Under the pieces are notes generated by a model that was given only the letters and a program-made list of their open reading frames with translations, did no database searches and had not been told where the DNA came from. From Arthrobotrys musiformis (taxonomy: Eukaryota; Ascomycota; Orbiliomycetes; Orbiliales; Orbiliaceae), in NCBI GenBank assembly GCA_036971715.1, contig JAVHJL010000007.1, positions 2,542,001-2,606,000 on the forward strand: a DNA stretch of 64,000 nucleotides, given 5' to 3'. A program made the position numbers and the translations under genes. Shown here piece by piece: positions 35,494 through 46,168 of this stretch. The first letter of the stretch is position 1. Each line of letters begins with the position of its first letter.

Positions 35494-36979
35494 TTAATTG
35501 CGATCAATCTTATCCATATCCATATCCCTGGCAAAAAAGTCCTTGACGATGAAATAGTACCGTCCGATGCCCTCCATGCCGCCGTCGGTGCTGAGCCCCA
35601 TCTCCTCCATACTCGTCCTGCCCAGAACCTTCATCACCCTGCCCCTCTCCAACGTCCTCTTCCCGTCAACAACCTCCTCCCTTAATTCTAAAAACACGAA
35701 GACATGGTTTTCGGGCTCGAATTCACCGGTATCCGGGGTCGGTATCTGGGAGAACGGGTGTCGGCTTAGGACTTTCAATGCGACCTGTGACATTGTTGTC
35801 TCCGGTGGGATCGAGAAGCGGTTATACAGCGGCTGGGGTGTCGGTGGGAATCCTCGGGGGAGTTTGAAGGGGGCGTAGAACGTCAGATGTACCTTTTTTG
35901 GGAATTTATTCTTCGAGTAACCGTTGGGACTTGTTGAGCGGGGGATTTTCCAGGGTTTTTGGAAGGGTTTCGAGGCAGGGGTTGGATCGCGGGGGGTGTA
36001 TTGCGGTCTTTCGGGTCTCTGCCAGCGCGGGGTGGGTTTTGAGGGGGGTGGTTGGAAGGTGGAGTTTGAGCCCCAGTCCGAGGTTGTGAAGCTGTTGGTG
36101 CCCCAGTTTTCGGATTGGGAGGAGGAGGATGGGATGGGGCCTGTGGCGTCCCAGTCGTTTGTGGGTTCTTGGTTTGCGGTGGTGGTGTCCCAGGAGGCCC
36201 ATTCGGGGTCTCCTGCGGGTTTTGGGGCCCATTCGGGGCCGCCTGCGGGTTTGGAGGGGGGGGATGAGGGTTGTTCTTTTATTTCGTCTTGCTTTTGGGG
36301 GGGTGGGGGAGCTGGTTCTTCCTCCTTCTCCTCTTCGAGTTCCTCTTCTTCCTCCGGTTGGGGGATAGGGTATTTTGTCGGTTTGGTCTCCTCGATATTC
36401 CTAACCTCTTCCTTCACGTCGTCCTCCTTCGCAGTATTTTCTATAGGAGTTCTATTGGTGGCGGCGGGGTCAACCCGCTCGCTCTCCCTCTTGACGGAAC
36501 CGAGGGTATCGACCACAATCTGCGCGCCGGCACCGAGTAGATCCTCCCAGTCTTGTATTCTGATAATTAACCCGGCTTCATCGAGGATTCTCCACGTCCC
36601 GTCTTCGAGATATGTCTTTATCTTGTCTGTGGGGGTGCGGGCTTCGGGCAGGGTTGATATTACTTTTGTGAAGTCCTAATAAACATTAATACAATTTCTT
36701 ATACAATATATATACATATATATAGTGTATATATATATAGAGGGAGATATACTTACATCTACGGTCCTAACCTTCGAGAAGGGGAGGACGTAAGGCCTCG
36801 CATATGGCAATATCTGGAGGGTGATGCATTTCCGCTCGATGCGTTGGTAGTGCGCCAGCGAGCCCGAGGTCTGTTGTATTTCCCATTTTAGCCTGAAAAT
36901 TTCCACTTTCGAAGAGGGGGGAACGTACGGTGGGGTTGCCCTGCGGCTGGAAGTCTATCAGGTGGTTCTCGAGCGACAT
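35494..36979 (-). CDS. Acidic Pro-rich protein with ubiquitin-like N-terminal region (hypothetical)
   Basis: Exons complement(join(35494..36675,36757..36870,36929..36979)), 448 aa. The 17-codon first exon (MSLENHLIDFQPQGNPT) joins TSGSLAHYQRIERKC through a 58-nt intron; an earlier CAG at 36894 would give only a 35-nt intron and a frameshift, so it was rejected. Residues about 18-115 (ITLQILPYARPYVLPFSKVRTVDDFTKVI...YLEDGTWRILDEAGLIIRIQDWEDLLGAGAQIVV) have the strand pattern of the fungal ubiquitin-like (ULD) domain; this is a weak, remembered resemblance. The centre is Glu/Pro/Ser-rich and disordered, with a poly-Glu run; the C-terminal 130 residues (VHLTFYAPFKLPRGFPPTP to the end) look folded. 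Function unknown. It is convergent with the kinase-ankyrin gene, 126 bp apart. Confidence 0.72.
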
Positions 36980-39900
36980 CTTCTGTCCTCTATCCTACCC
37001 GTATACGTATACGTACTACGTATATATATATATTTATTTAAATATAAACTCGAGGTTTGGAGAATTGCGGGGAGGAGGTTACGTGTACACGAAACCTTTT
37101 TTTCTTTTCAAACGAATTTCCCGACAGGCAAGCCTAGGGCAAAGCACGCGCCCCGTGCAGAAAAAATCTAAATGGTGAATGCGAAAAGGCATGATTTAAA
37201 TTTAGTGGGCTGGGTTTGAATGTGTACTAGTGCGTCTCTTGAAGGTCCCGGGCCGGCTGGCGGGGTGGCATCTGCCGACGTGGATTGTTCTGCAGCCAAG
37301 ATTTATACGGCAGGCGTTTGATTCATGCATTAAAACATATATTGTCGGCATGATATAATATAATATTGTGTGATGCTTCGATTTTGAGGTGTTCTATATG
37401 TTTCTATATATTATATACATTGGAAGAGTTCGCAGCCGTGTGTATGGTTGGTTTGTAGTTCGGCCGCGGGTTGGACGCAGGCGGAAGATTATATGTATAT
37501 ACTTATATATAAGCTTACTTTTTTCATATTTTGATTTGGCGGAATCGCGGGGATAATACTGAATAGAAGGAACAAAATCGTTCATCTCGCCCCGTTACGG
37601 TTGTTATAAACGGTAATTATTTATTTATACAGCGTCTTGAGAGTACGTCTTGCGCTATAGGCCAGGCGTTTTACTTAAGGTATGTATTGTGTAGAAATTT
37701 CAATAAATAGCTGAATATTAATTAACTAGGCCTCGAATTCATTCGAAAATGGTTGGGTTTATATTAGGGTGAAGACTCAAGTTGATTAGTATGTTCGTAT
37801 CTCACACGGAATTCAAGGTTGTAAACCCAGTCCGCCAATTCACGGCGATATAATTACAATCCAGTATCTTTTGGAATTCAGGTAAAGACTTTGTACTTAG
37901 TACTACGCCAGGGGAGGGAGTAATATAATCCGGATTGTACAACGGGTTTCTGCTGTCGATACGAGTACTGTTGCAGTATACTAATAATGTATTATGGCCA
38001 CAATACCGTATTGATACCGTATCAACAAGCCCCTTTCGAATGCTTCGTATACTACTCGCTCCAGAATTGATATTCATTGAAATTACCGTGCCGACTAACT
38101 AACGTTATAACAACTACACTCGAGCGTATGTCGTATACGTATGCCGTATATAGGTATATAATACTATCAGCTTAATACCTCCTAGCCGAATCGACGAATA
38201 GAGCGTCTTGAATTTCTATCCATTTCGCCCCCCCTGTTTTGCGATAGGTCGTAACTCGAACTGACTCGATTGGAGTGATCCACTTCTTGAAGTTCTCGCT
38301 ATTATCACGGGACCGTTTATATCAAATATGTATACACCGCTGTTCCGCTGGTATTTATATTTTATATAGGTATATTATTAGATCTTTCCGTGACAGTGGT
38401 GCCGTTTGTATTATCAGACAGTGATAAGCTTAGGATAGACGGCGTGGGGGTCTCGAGTCTAGCTCGGTATCTGATAGAATTAAAATTATATATAGAATTC
38501 TAATTACAATTATATAATTATAAGGATCTGGTGGGTTTTTGAGGGTCCTCTTGTGTCTTAAAGACTCTTCCCGCCCAAGCTAGGTTAGTAAATATTAAAT
38601 ACGGACCTTCGAGCCTCTCCGAGCTAACTTATCAATACAGTAAATTATATCGCGCAGGTTGCAACGTTGAAGGGATATAATATATTATCGGGCCAAGATG
38701 CTCCGGCCCGTGTGACACAAACCCCGTTCGGGCGAAACTATCGTCCGGGCCGTTTTTTCTATTTTAGCTTCGATCACGATCCGTGTTTGGTATACTATTC
38801 GGGACAGCCGAGGCCCGCCCTGTTTTGGAAAATGGTACGATGGGAGATATGATCCGGACCCCCTGCTTCGGTCTGGATTTAGCTCTTCGTGTGAGAAATT
38901 TTGCAAGCTAGCTGTGTCTACCTGTAATGAACCACGGTAAGCTGTGTCGCCGTTCGAGACATGTATAAACTAGCTGGATTGGTGGATCGACCAGACGTCA
39001 GTGTCTGTGCTTATATCATGGCAATTATAAATTTATATAACGAGCCCACTGTCCATTATATATAAGTAATAGTATATATAAACCTCCTCGATCGGGTCGG
39101 ATGGAAAGGCCGCCTTGAGTTATATTATATTCCGCAGCAGCAGGTCTAAGCAGGCTAAATAGCTGGCCCGTACAGCAGCTAAGCTAGACGACGTCATATT
39201 CCCACCCCTTGTACTTTTCCTCACCTCGAAGAAGCCGCGCGATATATTACTCTCCTAGAGTACAAGGCTGCTATTTGGTCAGGAGTATAGTATATAAAAC
39301 AGCCCGCGGGGCCCGAACACTTACTCGGTCGTATAGTATACAATTGTACACGGTGCCACAGCCAATCAAAGTTGTATTTGTGTATACGTAAGTGAGGACT
39401 CCGCCGCAGTCGAAGAGTCTGGGCACTTTCTCCCTAACGTTACCATCTGTGCTCTCGAACGGGTACTATAAGTAGGTACTTAAGTAGGTATATAATGTCC
39501 CCCCGTCCGAGGCATAAATTATAATTATACTGCTGAGGCTAAGTTGGGTATCTCAGAATCGGGACTGCCGTTATCCGAGCAAACCTCCAAACACCATTAT
39601 ATCCTCTCGCCATTGCACTGCATGCCTCTGGATACTTAGGTGTATACACATCTAGACATACATCTACAGCTTCAATTGGCCAATCTCCCAGTCTTGCCTA
39701 CCAATTTCCGACCCGCCGGCATTTTAGTGAGAGAGAGTAAAGTGGCCGAAGGCGCACCCCGCATTGTACGAGAAAGGCGACGCGGTTCGTTCGCGATACC
39801 ACACTTCTGACCACCAATCTAAAATCTCACCCGGAGCACTCAATTGACTCGACTCTTCCTCCTCCAACCTCCTCTTTACCATCTCCATCTCCATCTCCAC

Positions 39901-40042
39901 CTTCATCTTCAACCTCACTTTCAGACCTGCACCCAATCGCATACCGTTGTTTTGGTAATTGCATGGGATTCGCATAGAGGCCGTCTCTCTTACCAGGTTC
40001 CACGCTGTTCAGTTCCCCTCGGTTCTCGACAAACCTGCCAAG
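36980..40042. other. AT-rich, gene-free stretch, 3.1 kb
   Basis: No coding frame above 91 codons looks real. TATATA-type dinucleotide runs are frequent (37000-37050, 37330-37365, 37490-37510, 38130-38165, 38340-38375, 38480-38525, 39050-39085). The last 150 bp is the CT-rich leader of OSH3 with (CCATCT)n-like repeats at 39878-39905. Transposon ends, tRNA or rRNA were not seen. The base composition is consistent with an old, mutated repeat island, but that is not shown. Confidence 0.45.
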
Positions 40043-43000
40043 ATGGCGATGGAACAGCTCGAAATCCACAGCCGGGTCAGTTCCCTCCATATATATACCT
40101 AGGTACCTGATATATGTAATATTGGCTAACGGAGGTTATATTTTAGTCGTATCTGATCCGATACGTCAATGTCGCCGGCGACCATGTCATTTCCTGGAGC
40201 ATCCAGCCGCACAAGAAGTCCATGTACCTCCCCCCCTCTCCCTCATAAACTTATCCTCATAAATACATAACTAATTGCGCAGAAACTTCGGTCTCTTCAA
40301 GCATATAAAGCCCGCCGGAGGCACTACCCCCCAGTTCTCCAGCTCCACCGTCGGTGCCCCCTCCGTCTCTTCCGCTGCTTCCGTTCTCCAGCCGGACGAA
40401 AACCAAGACCGTCCCCGCACCCAACGGGCCAACTCCACCGAAGCCGAGACCATCCAGAAACTCGAGGCATCGGGTCTCCGTCAGGTCCAATGGTACGGCA
40501 AAATCGAGGCCGAAAAGGTCACCACCGGCAAGTTCGACGTGCCCACCGGTCAGGGCGGTGCCTGGGCTTTGGTCTTCGATAACACTTTCTCCAAGCAAAC
40601 CAGCAAAACCGCCACCCTCGTCCTTCTCACATACCCCTCCAGCAATCCCGCCCCGGCCAGCCATCATATGCACCATTTCGACTCGCCCGCTGCCTCTACA
40701 CTGTCTCTACCACCTGTCATCGGTAGCAGTCCCCAAATCTCCCAAACCATCGTCAACGCCTCCACCGACTCCGTCGTCGCCGAAACAAACAGTGGTGTAG
40801 GGACATCAACCGGCTTCTACACTGGAATTCTAAAAAAGAGAAAAAGAAAGAAGGGACAGGGTTTCGCTCGTCGATTCTTCTCATTGGATTTCACATCTTC
40901 CACGCTATCCTACTACCTCAACAAGGATTCTTCCTCGCTGAGAGGTGCCATCCCGCTCGGCCTGGCAGAGCTGAGCGCCAACGAAAAGAACTTCGAGATC
41001 ACCGTCGACTCCGGCGCCGAAGTATGGATTCTACGTGCAGCATCACTGAACGAATGGCAAGGTTGGAAAGATGCCTTGAACAGAGCATCGCAGAAGGCTC
41101 AGAAGCGGACCGAAGTTGGCATGGGACGCGATGAACCCCGCGGACTGGGAAGCCAAAGCCATCTACCCAGTTCTGCGGCCTACCAGAGCGCAGAAGACGA
41201 AGGATGGGCTGCCGTCGAATCGCTGATGGGCAGGATCTCAGGCATCAGAGATGCCACCCGTCGGTTGACGACCATGTCCGCTTCCGCTTCCAATATCAAA
41301 CGGGGCAGTTTGGCAAGTCTTGGATCCGAGCTCGGGGCCGGAACAATAGCTACTTCCGGACCCACGCCAACAACAGACGAAAAACGCCCGTTTTGGAAGC
41401 GAAAGGCGAGCGGTGGGAATACCCCGTCGATGGCTAATAATCCCGTCGCCGTCGCCGGCAGGGAGAAGAGAGGCAAGTCTCTATCGGCAGGAGTCGGAAT
41501 GACCGCTGCGCATATGGTTGCGACGGGGCTACCAATCCCACCCGTCCCCCCACTACCAAATCTCAACGCAGACATCACACCCCATTTGAACGAACTTCTC
41601 TCGGATCTGGATGCCTTCGTCGCCGATATCACACAAATCGTGCAAGAAGCCAAGCATAGACGCTATCTCCACCGCAAGCCCTCGGCCAATGGCGTCCTCA
41701 GTTCCGCCGCCTCCCGCAAGAGCATGGAATCAGTCGACGACCAGGAATTCTTCGACGCAAACGATGGAGACACCGCCACCGTTAACGAGGGCAGGATCGT
41801 TATCGTCGACAACGACAGCGAAGAAGGAGGGCACAGCGAGACATATGCGACTGACGACGAGGGAAGCGGGGATTCAGAGGACGAACAGAGCTTCAGCGGC
41901 ATGTCCGGCAGCTTTAATGCATTCCCGCCGAAAGCGTCGGATCTTAGTCCTCTACCATTGGAAGCCGTCTCTAGAAGAACTACGGTGAAGGGTACCACGG
42001 TCCTACCGCCTAGCTTGATCGCCTTCTTTAGGAAAAATGTAGCTACCCCCCCTTTTCTCCCCTCCACTATGATGAGATATTGATATGTAAAAAACAGGTT
42101 GGCAAAGATCTCAGCACAATCGCGATGCCGGTATCCGCAAACGAACCTCTCAGCGCCCTCCAAAAGATCGCAGAACAACTAGAATACTCGGAGCTACTAG
42201 ACTATGCCGCCGACGCACCGGACACAAATAGCGAGCGACTCCTGTACATCGCCGCCTTCGCGATTAGTAACTTCTCGAACACCAGAGCTAAAGAACGTGC
42301 GATCCGTAAACCATTCAATCCCTTACTCGGAGAAACATACGAATTAGTCCGCGAAGACAAAGGTTGTCCCCTCCTTTCTCCCTCTATTTGAATCTTACTA
42401 AATAAATACACCAGGCTACCGCTTCCTTGCCGAAAAAGTGTGTCATCGCCCATTAATCATGGCCGCGCAAGCCGACTCCCCGAACTGGACGTTCACGCAG
42501 TCGCCGCAACCTAGCCAGAAGTTCTGGGGCAAGTCGGCAGAAATCAATACCACGGGACGGGTACGCATAACCTTGCACAAAACGGGGGATAACTACAGTT
42601 TCGCCCCGGCGACGACGTTTTTACGAAACATCATAGCCGGGGAGAAGTACGTGGAACCCGTGGGGACGATGACGATCTACCATGAGAACACCGGGGAGCG
42701 AGCACAGGTGACGTTTAAAGTCAAGGGGATGTTTTCGGGAAGAAGCGAGGATGTGAGCGTGCAGGTATTCGATAAGGATGGAAAGGTTGGGAAGTATAGT
42801 TTACACGGGAAGTGGACGGGGTCGTTGGTGATATTTGATGAGGCGGAGAGTATGGTGAAGCAGCTTTGGCAGGTTGGAGAGTTGGTACCTGACTCGGCTA
42901 AGAAATATGGGTTTACGAATTTTGCGGCGCAACTTAATGAGGTTACACCCATTGAGGAAGGGAAGATGGCGGCGACGGATACGAGGTTGAGGCCTGATCA

Positions 43001-43241
43001 ACGGTTATGCGAGGAAGGGAGGTTGGATGAAGCTGAGGATGTGAAGTTGGAGTTGGAGGAGAAGCAGAGGGGGAGGAGGAGGGTTATGGATGAGGAAGGG
43101 AAAGTGCATGTGCCGAAGTGGTTTATGAAGGTTAGGGAGACGGCTGATGAGGAGGTTTGGGGGATGAAGAGTGGGAAGGAAGGGTATTGGGGGCGGAGGA
43201 AGAGGGGGGAGTGGGGGGATATGGTTGAGTTGTATAAGTGA
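40043..43241 (+). CDS. OSH3: Osh3-type oxysterol-binding protein (GOLD, PH, FFAT, ORD)
   Basis: A lipid-transfer protein of ER-plasma membrane contacts. Exons join(40043..40075,40147..40223,40283..42038,42098..42362,42415..43241), 985 aa. Splicing gives a GOLD domain start, MAMEQLEIHSRSYLIRYVNV...ISWSIQPHKKSINFGLFKH, characteristic of Osh3. A PH domain covers about residues 214-310 (GFYTGILKKRKRKKGQGFARRFF..WQGWKDAL). EFFDAND (residues 525-531, 41745-41765) in an acidic context is a FFAT motif for binding ER VAP proteins. The ligand-binding domain runs from about residue 600 (PFNPLLGETYELV). Its signature, AEKVCHRPLIMAA, replaces the usual EQVSHHPP, as in the diverged Osh3 branch. Assignment firm; ligand not predictable. 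Confidence 0.95.
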
Positions 43242-45693
43242 AGTTAGAGGGAGCATGGATTTTGGGAGCGTTAAGGCCTTGAGGCTGGTGTTAATTACTG
43301 AATGGGATGGAATGGGATTAGTTTTTTTTTTGAGGTCATTGGTTACGTCTTTGAGCCCTGTGACTTGTTGCTGTGCCGTGGTATTTTGAAGGTACTATGG
43401 ATCATAAACTCCGTATAGCACTATAATATACAGACTTAATACCTAGGTACCTCAAACACTTTAGCGATCTGGGTACGAGACGTCGACGACTTGGGTGAAA
43501 AACTTTTTTGTTTTTTTTTCTCCTGGAATGCCTTTCGGCCTCGTGCGATGGCGACATCCATGCCTGCGTGCATTGTATTGCATTTTATGACGGCAAGCAA
43601 AGCTTTGACCAACCCAACCGTCTTGGGGATCTCAGAATACCGATATCCGATATGGGAAATACTACTATCGATATCGCGATACGCAATGCATGGAGCGGCT
43701 AAACTATATTAATAACAGGAACGAATTCGGGTTCGTATATACACTCCCCTCGTAAAATGTATTAACCTCGTTTCCCCTCCTGTTTCATGTGCCATCTTTC
43801 AAGTCGCAAAGCTTTGAACCTGAATGTTTGCTTTGATGTTACAAACGCGCAAGCGCGGCACAGATTGTAGGGTCCTAGTTAGTAGACCGGTTAATATCGA
43901 TATGATACTGTACTATCATGATATCACTGCATGGTTGGAGAGGCGGTGGTCTCTTGTGGTAGCGGTGGGGTGGTGTAGGCTAAACGGAAGGGATTAATGT
44001 TCCGATCCTTGTATAATTGTATATCTTGCATGGGTTTATCATCTTTGCGATGTTTTTTTTTTTAACGGTTGGTAGCTGGATATATACCCGGAGACGGTCA
44101 TCCCATATTGTTTATATTTCGTAGTAGCCTTTGAGAATTAAACAAAAAAAAAAAAAAAAAAAAAAAGGGGGGGATAGAGGAAAGATGACATAGAATAAAG
44201 GCGGTCTGGTCAAATATCATTGGGGATGCTTTATAGCATCTGTGCCTGTAATTTAGTATCTTAAACCATTATACCTAGCTAGTATACAACGAAACCCACA
44301 ATAAATTTATAAAAGAATACCGAATCTCACGAAAGAGCTAAATGGTAATTGAAGGCATGTCTTTCAATAGTGTGTAGCCTCCCTTTCCCAAACTCAGAAA
44401 ACCTACACAGATTGCTCCGTAACATATAATCTCCAGGATCAATAACAGGGTCCACACGCATTGCATGCGTCACAGCCTTTGATCTTGAATACAACGTGGC
44501 CATGGGGGTAGTCCGGATCTTTCGATCGCGGGGATATCTAGTCTTGGGTTGTATCCGGGTATTTGGCCGTTTGCGTTAGTATGTTCTTATCATCGTGGGG
44601 AAATACATCTCTGGAGCGATGTATGCGTGGTTGTATATTATCGATGGTATGATATATCTGTACCCCTTCTTAATGTCTGGGATGTCTGGATACGAGGGTT
44701 TATGATATTGCATCCTATTCCTGCCGCGCGAATGCATTGATGCATTAGACGGACGTTTAAACGGTTATAGCACATCGTATTTTCGTCGATTTCAATGTTT
44801 GATATAGTACGCATATATTTTTTTGAAATTGTTTCCCGGATTCTAGGTAGCTAATCTGGTGTGTTATATCCCCGTTCAACAGTAAATTTCCCCTTGTGAA
44901 TTGGTTCGAACGATTTCTGAGGTCGATTCAGTCCACGGAACCCCATATCAAAGCCGAGAGTATATGACAAGGGTAACCTCGACGCAACATGGGTTATTCC
45001 AGTAAGCCCATTTAAACGAGGAATAATAATCTCCGTTCACCCGCTTAAAAATACCACTCCTAACGATAGAGAATGGATTATAACGGCTTATACCTTCGGA
45101 AACGAAGCGCGGTGGCGGTAGGTTAGCCGTTTGGTGTGGAGTATAAGATGTCGGCTTACTACGGCGGGGGCGTACTGCCTTAGGCTAAACTTCCAAAGTT
45201 CGGAAAAAACAAAAGCTGGATGAGAGGGGTATGCTGGGTGGGATATACTGGTGCAGCTGGTGGTACCTAGTATATATGTGTGAACATATCCTGGAATATG
45301 CTTAAGGCAAACCTCGTGGAGTTGAGAAGGGTCGATGTTTCATCCTGGATACGACTTGCAGCGCTGCAGGTCGAGGCTGGATACGATATATTTTTCCGTT
45401 TTTTGCTTTGCTTGGTTCTCGAGGCGAGGGATGGGGGGGTTCCTGGTATTTTGTTCCTGAGGGTAATTTACGGAGCGGTATACCGATACCATGGAGGGCC
45501 TAGCTTCGGATTTGCGAGTATAAATACTTCCATTCAGAACCCTCTAGATCTATTCCGATTCAATATCTACGAATAAAAGATATCGCAAACACAGACATTA
45601 GTTCAATCTAACTTTACAGCACCCACCGATTCCAAACCCAAGCAGGCTCCCCACCGCATATCATACAGCATACGAAACCCCAATCCACAAAAA
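43242..45693. other. Intergenic, 2.45 kb
   Basis: OSH3 3' region and upstream region of the cyanovirin-like gene; AT-rich. It includes one dispersed-motif copy (CTGGGTACGAGACGT, 43469-43483) and a run of 23 A followed by G (44144-44172). No gene was recognised. Short frames at 43491-43712 and 44549-44740 have no family features. Confidence 0.45.
45519..45526 (+). promoter_or_regulatory. TATA box (TATAAATA) of the cyanovirin-like gene
   Basis: A perfect TATAAATA lies 168 bp upstream of the start codon, a usual distance for a fungal gene with a leader of 100 nt or more. Inferred from sequence and position. Confidence 0.45.
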
Positions 45694-46168
45694 ATGAAAC
45701 TCTCCTCCGTCGCCATCCTCGCCCTCGGCATCCCCCTAGCCCACGCCGGCGGCTTCGCCAGCAGCTGCGCAAACATCTTCCTCGGTGGCACCTGGATCAA
45801 TGCCCTCTGCAGGAATTCGGCGGGGACATACATCCCCACCGCGAAGGACCTAAATGCCGAAATCGGAAATGCGAACGGATTGCTCGTCCGACATTCGTAT
45901 GTATTCCATTCCTATCTGATGGAGGGGTTGTGTTGATTATGATGTTAGGTCCGGATACGCGAATACGTGTAGGGATTGTTCGTTGACTACGGCTGGGGTG
46001 TTTAAATGCTCCTGTCCGCGGTTGAATCGGTATCAGTCGGTTTCTATTAATCTTAGTAAGGGCGTCCTCCTTGCTAGTGGGTGTGGATTGATACTGACTT
46101 CGTGTTGTTTGTTATGTGAAATAGATAACTTTTTGAGTAATCAAAATGGAGTTTTGGCTTGGGATTGA
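45694..46168 (+). CDS. Small secreted cyanovirin-N homology (CVNH) lectin-like protein
   Basis: Exons join(45694..45896,45949..46055,46125..46168), 117 aa; introns with GTATGT/GTAAGG donors and TAG acceptors keep the frame. A signal peptide (MKLSSVAILALGIPLAHA) precedes about 99 mature residues, matching the roughly 100-aa CVNH fold. The region GGFASSCANIFLGGTWINAL followed by L-N-x-x-I-G-N-A-N-G-L-L, and the second-half CSCPRLNRYQSVSINLNNFLSNQNGVLAWD, shows the internal sequence duplication of the family. Seven or eight cysteines in the mature protein suggest disulphides. Known homologues bind high-mannose glycans; binding here is inferred. It sits alone behind a TATA box, with no related neighbour. 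Confidence 0.85.

Noticed and set aside
35924..36679. 251-codon plus-strand frame, Ser/Gly/Val-rich
   Set aside because: Antisense of the acidic Glu/Pro-rich protein; the composition is the reverse complement of its low-complexity region.
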